Source: Galaxea fascicularis
Taxonomy: Eukaryota > Cnidaria > Anthozoa > Scleractinia > Euphylliidae
Length of the DNA: 64,000 nt
NCBI GenBank assembly: GCA_948470475.1
Contig: OX419341.1
Coordinates: forward strand, 23,696,388 to 23,760,387
Direction: 5' to 3'
This document shows positions 1 to 12,300 of this stretch, one piece after another. Position 1 is the first letter of the stretch; the number at the start of each line of letters is the position of its first letter. A model generated the notes under the pieces. The model was not told the origin of the DNA and did no database searches. It saw only the letters and a list, made by a program, of their open reading frames with translations. Position numbers and translations under genes: made by a program.

Positions 1-1579
1 AAGACAGTGCAAATTACACTTTGGAATTTGTCACCTAATGAAAATGATGCATCATTTTCTGCCAGGATCTTATAAACTCTTGCACTCATTTGACTCGATT
101 GCAAGGAGTTGAACAAACCTTTTGCACAACTCTCAAGAGTCCACTTGGAACATTTTCACTGTTGTAGTTCCTCTTTGATCCTCCTTTAGTTGCAACACTA
201 CAACCAGAAAATCAGACTAATTTTGAGATAAGATCCTTCTCACAGCACTGGAAATCAACTGTACATCTTACAACTGTTTTGCACAATTTTTATTTTCTAT
301 AGAGAATAAATTCTGATCAGTGTAGATAACAAGAGGATATCAAAACATTGTGTAATAATTATTTTCATTCAATTCTTCCATAAAAGGTAAGATGAGCGGT
401 TTCTGTACAGAATACGGGTATTAGTTGAAACGATATGGTTTCAGTTAATTTTCAAACTGCAGTATAAATATCAAAGAAATAACAAATGTGGGGTTTGTTC
501 TACTTCCTGCCATGGGAGGAACCTATAGTCCCCCTTTGCAGATCAGAGCCAAATATATTTTGAATTACTATAAATCTACTAGTGTTCTATCATGAACGCC
601 GGTCTTTGATTGGCTAAGCTACTCACTATCTATTCTGTGATAGATAGTGAGTAGGGTTTGTCAACAACATCGTGATGTTTTCAAAGTGTCTGTGGGGAGA
701 ATTTAGATCATTTATTTTTTTAGTTTTGAATGACTCATTTGCTCTTGATTTCTAAGCATGATAGCTGATTTGGGATGCGGCCTTATCAGCTATCACGCAA
801 TCGAAATCTCGAGCTCATAATCTAATAATCTAATTGTTAAGTATATTTGACTCTGATCCACAAAGTTTAAAAAGTTGTCAGGACATAGGTCATATTTAAC
901 AGCAACTTGCTCCTGAGAGGTAGATAAGATTTGCAGTGGAACAAGGTCAGGTTTCAGTGGAATAAAGAACAGACTTGTTTATATAGTGTGTTTGGCAGGT
1001 GCTAGAAAAAGGAAGGAATAAGGGAAATCAGGCTCCTTTTTACAACCCAGGAACGTTTATGAGGACAGCATTGCATCCTATGTTTGTTACATTATATGCA
1101 AAACAAAACTACTATCACAAACAATTCTGTTTTCCTTCTATGCCACTTTGCTTCCTCAATATTCATGCCAACAGAACCTCTCCTATCCTGGTACATCTAA
1201 TCTATAGTTGGTAGATACCTTTAATATCATTGATGTAGTTCAGTGTTTGGGAGATAAGTGAAAATTTCCCATCAAAGTTACATGTAATGACCATGTCTCA
1301 GGGACAGTAGCCCATTTTCTTTCCTGTTGAGGGATTTCCTGACAACTCCAGGGTTGTCAAAAAGATTTTATGTAGAAGGAGAATCCAGAAAATAGATGGC
1401 ACTCAGGGGGTAACAACACTATTTTTTCCCCTACATTTTCTCTCTTTACCGGCGAATTTTAGCCACCAAAACTATGAAAGTAGCTGGTGATATTGCCTGT
1501 TGCTGGCACTTTTTTACAACCCTGCAGCTCCAAAGATAATTTTTGTACAGCTTTCATTTTTCAGGTCTATTAATGTATG
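1..1579. other. Non-coding stretch, no gene recognised
   Basis: No exon-like reading frame with a recognisable protein was found on either strand. Two short dyads are visible: one around 622-660, where CTCACTATCTAT pairs with ATAGATAGTGAG, and one around 758-802, where AGCATGATAGCTGAT faces ATCAGCTATCACG. They look like remnants of small palindromic elements. The 3' untranslated region of the minus-strand gene ending at 1580 probably lies in the right part of this stretch. Confidence 0.5.
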
Positions 1580-2954
1580 CTAACTATGCCTTGGACTGCT
1601 CCCTAATGATCCACTTCCACCTGCTCCAGAACTCTCAAGCTTCGGAAGTTTACGCACTACAGCCACTTTTTTTACAGGTCCTTTTCTTGGATCAAGAATC
1701 CTCTGATTATCTGGCAGACCAAACTGCTTGGGATTCCTAAGTTTTACAGCTTGTAGCTGGGCCTCATTTTCTCTCTGAGCATCACTTAAGGCCTGTCTTG
1801 TTTTGGTTTTTGTTTCATCAATGAAAGCAGCTGTCTGCAAATGAAAGGTAAAGTTGCATCTATTGACTTTGAAAAAGTCAACCACTAGGCCATCTAACCT
1901 CCATATGAATAAACTACAGCCTGTGCCCAACAAGAGTGAGAATTTTCTGAGTGAACTCTGAAGAGAGTTGCATAAAAGGTTCTGGCTGGAAATAACAAAT
2001 CATTTTCACTGGATGACAAATCCAGGGCTGTGCTCCAGCGGCACCCGGTCACCGCTGGTGACTTACTTTTGTCTTTGGGCAACAAGGAAATATTAGTTTT
2101 TGTACCAAACTTATATGCTGGGTGCCCTGGATTTGTGTCTATGCTACACAAATGGTCACATTCTGAAGAAAAATGACTACAGAACATTTCCCAAGTGTGC
2201 AACTTGAGTCACTCCCATTTATTTCAAATGTTCTTTTCTTTAATTTTCCCTTTAAGCTCTAACATCAACATCCATATTCTCTAAATAATTGATCTTCTCA
2301 TATTTCTTATACTACTAGTTCAGAGAATTTGGTCAAACATCGAGACATTTCAGGTTTGATGATCACTAATCTTTATTCTCATAACCTGTGTGTTAGCTGA
2401 AATGGTGAGGCAGGCTCTGATCGCTGTCAGGGGTTAAACAGTTAATGCAGAAAGGTAACATTAGTACACTGGATGGCAACCTAACAATTTACTATTTTAT
2501 ACTGACCTCATCCAACTCTGTTAAGTATTTCTTTCTTTCTTCATCTATCTTGTAGTATGCCTAACAAACAATCCATAATGTAATTTTCTTTTATTATATC
2601 ATATACACATTTTCAGTAGTTCAATGATGATGATCACGACCGGATGTGCACTTCATTTGAAAGAGTTGTTGGTTTAATAATATTGTTCTGGGTTTTCACT
2701 TCCTCTAACCACAGCTGTAAATGTTTGTGCTGTGTTTGTGTTGAATTTCAACCTTGGTTTGGAAACATATCGCCAAAATCCCATAAAAATTCCCATAAAC
2801 ATCCATACTACAGACTATGAAAGGTGGTTGTTGAAGGAAAATGGTCAATCAAAACAGATTTAAAATCAATTGCTCATGAAATTAACTCAACTGGAATATT
2901 TTTAGACAGGTGCGGTATCTAATTAACCCTTTGACTCCCGATAGTGCCAAATGA

Positions 2955-2986
<32 letters not shown>

Positions 2987-5879
2987 TGATTTTACTCATC
3001 AATGGAGAACCCCTTGGGAGTGAAAGGGTTAACAACATCGTCACCCAAAAACTATGTCCCCATTAAAGATGCAGTCAATAGCAGTTTGTGCTAAAAGTAA
3101 AAAGGAGGCAAAAATGTTCAAAAAAAAAAATTAATACCAGACAAAATAACAGCTAACCTTGGATTCATTGTCTAAACGCCATTCCAGGTCTCTGAGCTGT
3201 CCTTGTAGTTCCACCTTGTCTCTTTCCAGCTGCCTCATAAGTTTTCTAATTTCTGCCTAATTAAGTGAGAAAAACAGCTTTTAGAGTTTCTTTGTAAGAC
3301 GTTAATGTAACCCTTGAGCCCATTTGTCATCATTCCAAGTGGTAATTAGCTTTGTCTCTAGCGTGTAGTTGGTTTTGCTCTGTGCAGTTTGCATTTCCTC
3401 CTGCTCAGCAGTCAGTTGTTGAACACTCATCATGATGTGTAAAAATATCTTTTTCACCACTCATCACAACGAGTAAAAACATCTATTTAAAGAACCTCCC
3501 AAAAAACCTCTTCAAAGAAAGATCTGCAGTGAAATAATGTTTCAAAGGGAATAATGTTTAAAGGCAAGATAATCCCTTGTTTTTTCTTGTGAAAACAGCT
3601 TGCATTTTTAACTCACTAAACTTAGGACAAGCTGTTTTCACTGTACTTCCGGACTTTGCAGACTTTAACAAGTCAAACTTGTCCTAGTGAAAACACAACC
3701 TTAGAATACCTGCTATACAGGCTTAGAGTGCGATCTGCCAGATAAAAACACACTGACTCTCCTATAGTCAATAAGACAGTCCAGGAAAAAATTAACTTTG
3801 AGGACTTACATCTGACAGGCCATTATATGTTTTAAGGTGGTCACTTGGTTTCCCTAAGAAAGAGAAAATAATATTATGAAATGATAGACAGTATGGTAAC
3901 TTACAACAACCAGAACTGACTCTCTTGAATTGTTTCTGTTAATAATCTAATGCACTTGTCTGGACTATTACTGACAGACATTTCATCTGTGAGAAAAACT
4001 ACCATTTGTGCAGCAAAACATAATTTCAAATTAAAGCTTAAAGCAGTAGAAACCACTACAAAAAGAGTTGGCAAAAAAAGGGTAAATTGGAGATTGAAAG
4101 AGATGGCAAGACTGTAAGCTTTCTCTTCTGTGGCTTTCAAGACCATCAAGTATGTGGCTTAAGTTTTGCATGAAAGATTTATTTTGGTGGACCGTACATC
4201 ATCTAGCATATTCCAAGCTGTGGAACATAGGTGTTGCTAAGACTTCCCAGTTGCATCAGGACAAAACCAAGTTCCTCTTTTGCATGTTCCTGTATCTTCC
4301 TGTCATACTTAGCTGACACAAAAACGTAAAAATCAAAGAACAATGGCCTTACCATCACGAGAGGGAATCTTGAGTTGGCTCAATTTGTCCCGTAATAATA
4401 CAACTTGTTTTTCAAGTTGGTTGTTCATCTCCTGCTGTGTGTGAAACCGTGTTTTCCATTCATTATCTGTGGTAAAATTAAGAAATATTTAACTCTCTAA
4501 GCTTAATTGTAGAGTTTTCCTTATAGCATCCTGAGTGTTTATTTAACATCAATAACTATGGTAGCTTGAAAAACATGGATTGCATTCAACATTCTCTGAC
4601 CTCAGGGGGCAGAACAATTTATCCTGTCTTTAAAACAGGTTATTTGGAGGAGGTAGATTTAGCAAAGACAGCATCGCCACAGTGATAAGGCCATGCACAC
4701 TCCAAACCGACTTGACCAATTGCAGGACAGCAAATTGAGCAACAGAAGTTGTGGTCAGTCATTTCTGGGCACTTTCGCGGTTCTCATTTGATGTACCGTT
4801 CTCTTTGCTTCATCTGCATTTTGTACAAGTGTTCTGTATGGCTCAATTTTACCTATTACCATGCCCCCCCTCCCTGGGTAACCCCCATGACAAGTCGAGT
4901 CCTTTGGGCCCAGGGTAGGGGGCAGGGCAAATGCTATGGTACAGTTACAGTTTGCTTCGTCAGTTTTCTTTTTCAGACAGTTACACTTGATTCTTGACAA
5001 AACATCTGGATTTGTTATTGTACAGAAGTTAGTATTGTTATGTCTATTTCTGTACACAACATGGCATAGTTGTGGTACATGAGGAGCCCCGGGGTGGGGA
5101 ATTATCTCTTTCTGTGTACCCAGGGGTGGGGAATGGACTGTACTGACTGAATCTGAAGTCAACTAACAAAACATATGATCATGAGTAAAATCAATTACCT
5201 TCATCTTCAACAGTTGCGTTCTTCTCTTCCATGTTAGTGATAGTATTCTCAAGCTCAACAGAAGACTGTTCAAGCATTTCCCTAAAATCACAACATTTGA
5301 GCTTAAAAGACAAGCGCTGCGAAATTTGAGAAACTTTCGTTCAGTCTCTAAACCTTTCTTTCAGCATTACTGCAACTACTACATCTGAGTAACATTTGTG
5401 TGTTTATCGACTGTATTGAAGCAAAACAAACTTCGTTATTTGAGTGAAATCAGTCAAAGGTGGACCTCTCAATCAACTTAAATGTAAACTAGGCCATACG
5501 GAATCAGCTTTAGCTTATAGTAAGTTAATTACTCCTTAATTAAAAAATGATCACTTAGAAATCAGAAAAAAATGTATTTATCGGAGAAAGGTGAACTCTA
5601 CAACTACTCTAAATAAGCTCTAACTATATGAGCTTACTTCATTTGACGTTCTTGCTGAATCTCTGCTTTTAGCCGTTCGATTTCGTAATCCAGTTCGGTT
5701 CTCGGCCCTTTGGGCTTCTGCTGGGGCTTTTGGCCCCGTGGACTGCTCATTTTAGAGGTTTTCTTGGACGTTTTAGATTGTTTCTTGCTCTTTTTCTTGA
5801 CTCCAGTTTGACGTTCTTCCTTGTTGATTACAACTGGTGCTATGTCAATGAATCTTCTGGCATGCATTGCGCATGTCAA
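1580..5879 (-). CDS. CCDC169: Coiled-coil domain-containing protein 169
   Basis: Seven exons join in phase with GT-AG introns: 5879-5638, 5281-5199, 4466-4353, 3853-3810, 3256-3158, 2560-2507 and 1834-1580. The product is 296 aa from the first Met, or 253 aa if translation starts at the Met at 5750; both give a Lys/Ser-rich N-terminus. The body is almost entirely coiled coil. Recognised family signatures are EWKTRF followed by NQLEKQVVLL in exon 3, KPSDHL in exon 4, ESK-AYYKIDEERKKYL across exons 5-6, and the RKGPVKKV tail motif in exon 7. These match the order of motifs I know from vertebrate CCDC169 (C13orf38), a protein of unknown molecular function with testis-biased expression in mammals. 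The start codon is the least certain part. The gene is transcribed away from the kinase gene at 6119, so the two probably share a promoter. An alternative reading as another axonemal coiled-coil protein is less likely given the tail motif. Confidence 0.82.
2037..2133. repeat. Dispersed repeat, copy 1 (second copy near 20753)
   Basis: About 100 bp in a CCDC169 intron resembles 20753-20852. Shared blocks are CGGTCACC..CTGGTGAC, then ACCAAACTTATATGCTGGG, then CACCCTGGAT or its variant GCCCTGGAT. The similarity is partial, as expected for old copies of one dispersed family. Confidence 0.6.
2923..3032. mobile_element. Short inverted-repeat element with TTAA ends
   Basis: A 110-bp MITE-like unit in a CCDC169 intron. 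The left end TTAACCCTTTGACTCCC (2923-2939) pairs with GGGAGTGAAAGGGTTAA (3016-3032), with one mismatch. TTAA at both ends suggests a TTAA target duplication of the kind made by piggyBac or Kolobok elements. There is no coding capacity. Confidence 0.7.
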
Positions 5880-6118
5880 GTCACTATAGTAACGAGACCA
5901 ACTAAAACAAATTAGTCTGGAGGAAAATTTGCTCTCGTCTCTAATTAGCTTAAGATAAACAGATTTAATGAATAATCAGTTAATAAAGCTTTGACTAGGT
6001 GTAACGTCATAAATATAATGACTGTAATTACAAGGCGTTAATTCTGAGAGAGAATAAGACCAAGTCAGGAGGTGAGATTGTCTCCCTTGAATCTGACCCT
6101 CTCAAATGGTGAAAATAA
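5751..6118. promoter_or_regulatory. Probable bidirectional promoter between CCDC169 and TSSK
   Basis: The two divergent genes have candidate start codons at 5879 or 5750 on the minus strand and 6119 on the plus strand, leaving 240-370 bp for both promoters. No clear TATA box or named transcription-factor site was identified. The call rests on geometry only. Confidence 0.45.
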
Positions 6119-8655
6119 ATGTCGGCCAACGAAGATCAAAAGCCACAGGAGGGTCAAGATACTAAGGAAGCCAAAGAAACACCAGCAAAGTCTGAAAAAT
6201 CGGAAAAACCTGATTCCAGTTCAAGTCGAGCGGAGAATCCCCTTGCGGGTGTGACTGCGTTGCTTGAACGGTATGGGTATCAACTAGGAGATATTCTTGG
6301 TAAAGGCTCGTACGCGGTTGTTAGAAAAGCTTACTCTAGAAGGCACAAAAAATACGTTGCGGTGAAAATAATATGCAAGAAGAAGGCGCCCGAGGATTTT
6401 CTTCTAAAGTTTCTTCCTCGTGAAATAAAGGTACTCAAACGACTCCGTCATCCTCGCGTGATAACACTGATAGAAGTCATAGAGACCAACACAAGAATGT
6501 ACATCATTACAGACTTGGCAGAAAGCGGTGATCTGTTAGAATACATAAGAAAGAACGGAGCAATGTCTGAAGTGACTGCTAAAAATCTGTTTAGGCAGCT
6601 AGTTTTAGGAATCAGTTACGTCCACAGTCAAGATGTTGTGCACAGAGACTTGAAATGTGAAAATTTGTTATTGGACAAGGAGAAGAACGTCATCATATCT
6701 GATTTTGGATTTGCGCGCGATAATTTGACATCAGCAACAGGGAAGCGAAAACTTTGTCACACTTACTGCGGTTCCTATGCCTATGCCCCACCAGAAATAT
6801 TGAAAGGTAAGATGGTTGACATGCAACAATTCTTAAGTGCTGGGTAGGAACTTAGCTTTGCAAATGGTTTGCGATCTGAATAAAGGCCGATTTACACGGG
6901 AGTACGACTGTTGCGCGCGTCTTGACGTATTCTGACGTATACAATAGCACAAAGTCATGCCGTGTGAGTGCTCCTACAACTTCTTTACGACAGATGAACG
7001 TAGCCTAAAATTTGTTGTAGGATTTTTTTAAATCCAAACTGAGTTGTAGCAAAATGGTTGTAGGCAAAATCCTACCGTGTAAATCGGCCTAACACGGCCA
7101 GGAAAGACTTGCGCTGGGAGTACCGGTAGTTCGTTTACGTATAGGTGAGTTACAGCGAGTGAACCATAGCGTGTAAACTTTATGCCGGAAGGAAAATTTA
7201 CCCTATACTCTCGCGCAGTGGAACTTGTCATCTGCTTACTTTCAAAGAAGGTTTTAGTAAGCAAATTAGTTCAAAACCTGTAACTAGACGAGCGCATGTA
7301 CCAATCATGGAGATTGCTCACTCCTTGCATTGCATATGGCTGTCTCAAGAGCTTTTCACTTAAAAAACCAATTATCGCGATCACATATCCTTTTCATACA
7401 AAGTTGTTTCTCAAATAATACCGCGTACCATTTTGCGCAACACGATTACTGATTGCGTCCACAATAGAAACTGGCGCGTTGCTTGCTGCTTGCAATGTTT
7501 TCAACTATATTTACATCTACATCTCGACATGATCAGTTTCACTCGGCAAAGTCACATTGACTTATGGCTGTTATGCGTGTCGCCTCATACACCATAAGCC
7601 TTTTTGGGATATCACGCCAAGCCGGCCACTTGCTGAATAGGACAGGTCAGCACCAGGGGTGGTCACAGCCAGGGTTCGTTACGTCCCTAGTGGTTCTTTA
7701 ACGTCCCACAGAATCAATTGTGAAGAGTTGTGAGACGGGACCTCCGGTTTATCGTCCTTATCCGAGAACACTAGAAAGTCTAATTATTAGCAGATGTCGT
7801 TGCAAAGGAAGCACTTTCTCCTCAGTTATTTACAGACCCTGATTGTTGGTCACGACCGCCCACACGGTAGTAAGGCACTCAACCATCTGAGCCAACCGGT
7901 CGCAGCCTAAATTGGTAAACATGTTCTTCCAACACAATGTTGGTCGAAAATGCCTGATTGCTTAATGGCCTTAGTTTCTTCCAGCTCTCATAAGACAGGC
8001 CCAGCCAGAGCCGAGGGTAGTGGGATACCCGCATTAGAGACATTTGTATGGATTTTGAGCTATGTTTCAAGGTCCATTACTTGGTCTCTGTTCAACCTAA
8101 AAGAGTCAAACTTGGTCAAACGACCAATTTCAATGTTATCATTCATGTGATGGTGTCAATTTATCGATTACTTCAAAATTTGAAACTCGCCCCAGTTCCC
8201 TTTTGAATTTCGGAACGGCCAATACCCAAAACCCCTGGCCGGGCCTGATAAGAACACAATCTGCACAATCATGTGATTTTACTTCCACTTTGGATAGGTT
8301 CGTCTCCCGTTTTTGTGATTGGCCAGGTGGGCCGGTTATTAACTATTTCATGCCAATCGATGTCTCCGCAGGAATAGCCTATGACGCCACATTAGCGGAT
8401 GTTTGGAGTATGGGTGTAATCCTTTACACGATGGTCTGTGGCCGCTTGCCGTTCGATGACTCCAATCTACGGAGTCTTTTACAACAGGTCCACCGCAGGG
8501 TCAACTTCCCATCCAAGGTAAAGCTAGCGGATCCAGTCAAAGCTATCATTCACAAAATGCTACAATGGAATTTAGCCGACAGGATCACTGTCGAACAATT
8601 GCAAGAAGACCCCTGGCTGACCAATCAAGAGAACGAATCCGAAAAGGTCACGTGA
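6119..8655 (+). CDS. Testis-specific serine/threonine protein kinase (TSSK family)
   Basis: Two exons, 6119-6806 and 8372-8655, join as ATATTGAAAG|GAATAGCC and encode 323 aa. The kinase domain starts near residue 52. It has the glycine loop GKGSYAVV (61-68), the ATP-binding Lys83 in AVK, catalytic HRDLKCEN (175-182, Asp177), DFG (195-197) and APPE (223-226). After the splice come DVWSMGVILY and CGRLPFDDSN, which are typical of TSSKs. All catalytic residues are present, so the kinase should be active. The first 45 residues are a charged Lys/Glu/Ser tail with no domain. Mammalian TSSKs act in spermiogenesis and sperm motility; the same role here is inference. The intron has a good GTAAGA donor and a CCGCAG acceptor, and contains a small inverted-repeat element. 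Which TSSK paralogue this represents cannot be told by eye. An AATAAA near 9180 could be the polyadenylation signal. Confidence 0.88.
6884..7090. mobile_element. MITE in the TSSK intron
   Basis: AGGCCGATTTACACGG at 6884-6899 is mirrored by CCGTGTAAATCGGCCT at 7075-7090, giving perfect 16-bp inverted ends on a 207-bp unit without coding capacity. It is a non-autonomous DNA transposon by structure. No target duplication was clear. Confidence 0.72.
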
Positions 8656-9312
8656 TTTCACTTGAACTGCTGTGATCACAGTAAGAAGGCCAGAACACCA
8701 AAACACTTTGTACTCTCTAAACACGCATGTTAAGACGCAAAGAGGAAAACAACCAAATATTTGGATTACCAACGTGGAGCAGGATTCAGTACAACCTCGA
8801 GAAACAAACTAAGTCCATTGCAACCATTAAGTGTTGTTCGCTATTTATCATTGTTTTGCTAAAGATAATGGAATCGGCGTTAGTCTTTGCTTACTCTGGA
8901 AAATCAAAATTCACAATATTTTTCCAATATACCTGTTTTGTGAGTGAATTTGTGCAGACTCCTTAACTTTCCCGCATTATATGACACGCAATAAGCTTTA
9001 GTGACAATTCAGGTGCAGTACACAACGTAAACATGGCCGGCAAGACTGAGGTCAACTTAAAGACCAAATTTTCTCTGGGAAGGCGAAACGACAAAACTGG
9101 CGGAGTGCAGAGTTGTGCGCTCTAAGAACCCAACAGGAAAGACACACCTTAAACAAAGCAAATGAATTAGCAGCGTTCAATAAATATTCACTTTAGTTTT
9201 GAACAGTTAATTATCTTGAGTTTTGTACTGATTTTTCTGGCAACAATCTAACTGATGTCTGCGGTTGACTGAAATCTATGAGCCTCAACTAGAAAACTTG
9301 GTGAGCACAATT
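8656..9312. other. Convergent intergenic spacer
   Basis: This lies between the 3' ends of the TSSK gene (+) and the DED/NHL gene (-). Apart from a possible AATAAA at about 9180 on the plus strand, nothing recognisable was seen. Confidence 0.5.
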
Positions 9313-12300
9313 TTACGTTGAAGCTCGTGTCATCATGTTATTGTTCAAATCTACTTCTTGATTTTCAACAGAACTTTGTTTAGACTCTACTAGAATTTCG
9401 CTGTCCACGTTTCTGGGGGTTCTCTTTTCTTCTACAACCTCTAGATGATCAGTTTGTGAAGCTCCTTGTTTATCTCTGCCATTGTTTTCCCGTCCATCTA
9501 TTCTGATAAGGCTTGTATCAGTTTCAGGTTTAATAATAGCATCCTTTCCATCAGGTTGGGCTTTTTCGTCTAAATCTGAAATTTTATCTTCATCAATCGC
9601 CAGTTCAGTGATGGGATCGCCATTCTCAATTGCAGCTTCATACCCTTCATCATGCATTGCACACTCAGCGTACACTGGCACCAGTCGCGTGAAAACCTGC
9701 AGTCTGTGATTCTTTGCGTCAGCAACAATGATATTTCCAGTTGTGTCCATGGCAACGTCATACGGGGTATCAAGGCATCCGGGATCTGACCCAATCATTC
9801 CGAACGTTCCCAATGGTTCGCCTGTCGAAGAAACAACTTGTATTCTGTGGTTCTGACTTTCAGCCACTAAAATATTTTCATTGTGATCCAGCGCAACCCC
9901 TCTCGGGCAGGCAAACTTTCCCAACCCTACCCCAACTGCTCCAATAACTGTACTCTTGCCAAGGTTCTCTTGGCTGAAAATTTTGATGCAGTGATTCTCA
10001 TACTCAGTCACGATGACGTCACCATTTTTCATGACCACAATTCCCATGGGGCAATGCAAGTCATGAAATCCACCGATGAAACACAGAAAGTTTCCCTCGA
10101 ACGTAAACTTTTGTATCCTATGATTTGCTTTGTCGGCTGCGTAGATATTACCCCGACTATCAAACGCCACAGCGCTAAGCTCCGGTCGTTTGTCGTTCTT
10201 GCTGTAAACGGGTAAAATTGGACGAAGTAGTTCACCTGAAAGAGAAAAAGAAAAATATCCACAAATAAAGAAATTATCCACTGAGGGTAGTACAGTATTG
10301 CGGGGAATAGGCATCATTGCTTAAAACGAGAGAGAACGAGTGTTAGATCCACTTAAACTCAAGGAAAGAGGAGACAAAAAAGGTAGTGGGAACTGACATT
10401 CATAATAGGCCATATTCGTATTCTCGGTATTGAACTGGATCTAGCATGAAGTGGAGGCTCTTGCGGGGGAATCTTTTCATATGTAAATGTATTTCCTGTA
10501 TTTTTTCCTTTTTTTTTTTTATCCTTTTCACTCAATAGTCATCAACTCACCGGTTTTGCCTAACACTCGTAAAATCTGCAAGTCACTTATTACGAGATCT
10601 CCACTTAAACTGACAGCCAGTGCGCATGGTCGAAATTTCCCGCCCATATCCAATGGCTCCCGTATCACCTGACCATTTATGTCCAGGATTTGAATGCGTG
10701 CGTTACCATAATCAGCCACGTAAACATTGCCCAGTCTATCAGCCGCCACACTCGTGGGGAGCTGGAATCGAGGTGGACTCACTCGCTTCCCTTTGCGACC
10801 AATAACCGTCGATTCTCTTTCTGTAATTTCATTGTAGTCAAGAACCTGTTAACGATAGAATAATATGCTAAATGGACAAAGAAAATAACTATTGTAGAGA
10901 ACTGCAACTTTCGAATTTGCAGAATGCATTCAATCCGTCTCAAGTGGGCCTGAGGTCAAGACTAGCCGAAGAGGCATTTAAGAAAATGCGGGACGACAGT
11001 CTCTCTTTATCGATAAACAGATGGACGCACTTTAAGGTAAACATTTTGAATACTGAAACTACTAAACAAAAGGGAGACTACGGGATAGTACAGTCTTCAG
11101 TTAGGTCTTTGGTGGCACACATTTTCTGTGGTTTCGTAGTTACACGTTGAAACTGTTAACTGAACTTATGCGCAACGGTGCTGCGAAACAAGTTTCAGCA
11201 GGAGTTACACCGTGTAACATAAAAGGTCGAAACTTATTCGAGAACGTTAAAACTGGTCTCGAAACGTTCGTTGTTCCGGTTTCCGATTGGCTGACGCACC
11301 GTAGAGAAACAAGACCAAGCGAGACCAGGTTCACGAACAACCTCGTTCCCAGCGCTATTTTTTCTCCGCTGAAGGGACGGCGGGCCCTCAATGGAGAAAA
11401 GCCCTGGGAACGAGGTGGCGGCAGTGGCGACGGCGCACGCATGCGCAGATCTGAGCACCAAACGACAAATTGAGCACCGGAAGTCGCGTTCTGTCCTTTC
11501 TGCAAGCTTTCGCGTTGCCATTTAACAATGTGTGGTCTTCGCTAAATCTGCCAACTGTCGAAACGAACCATTTCCGAAGATTAGCAAAAGGGTATTTTCA
11601 TGACAGTTACAGGCGGGTCCTTATTTGCTACAGTGTAGGTAGCAGCATTACCCCCCCTCCACCCCCTACCTGACCATCTTTCAAAAACAGTTGTGGGACT
11701 GGCCTCCTGGTTTTGTTAATTTCCCTTGGAAGCCCATCCAGGTATGTGAGAGTTAACGTTTCCTCGACATTACAAATCTATACCACATTATGATGCCATA
11801 AACGGCTGAATTCCCATTCATTGACAATTATTCCACTGTAGGATGGCTATAGTCATCTTATATCCAACAAGCACTAGAAGAATAATCGCTTTATTACAAA
11901 AGCCTTCGAATTATGGATAAATCTTCCCTATTTTAATTTTTTTAAACAAATAAAACTGACCTTTACAGTTGCTATATTTGTAGATCAGGGTATAATAGTT
12001 TATATATCATGGTGGCTAAGCCAATCAAAACTCTAGTATTGCATAATTCAATGATCTAGTTTTTAATAATACCTTGTATTCTAGTCTCGTCGTCATTTGT
12101 GACTCATTGACCATGCTACCTTGGAAAGAAAATAGACTTCTGGACCTCGAGAAAGGAGTCAGCGGTTGTAAACGCCTTGTGTCTTCCAGTTCTGCCGAAA
12201 GATTCTCGAGTTTTTCTTGTGACTCAGCGGAAGTGCGCTGATTTTTTCTTGCGTTCTGTTTTAACAACCGTATTTGCATCAACAAGTCGTGATTGGTATC

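Noticed and set aside
1580..5879. First guess of an axonemal DRC12/CCDC153 subunit for the coiled-coil gene
   Set aside because: The order EWKTR, NQLEKQ, PSD, ESKAY-KI-ERR/K-YL and GPVKK fits CCDC169 much better.
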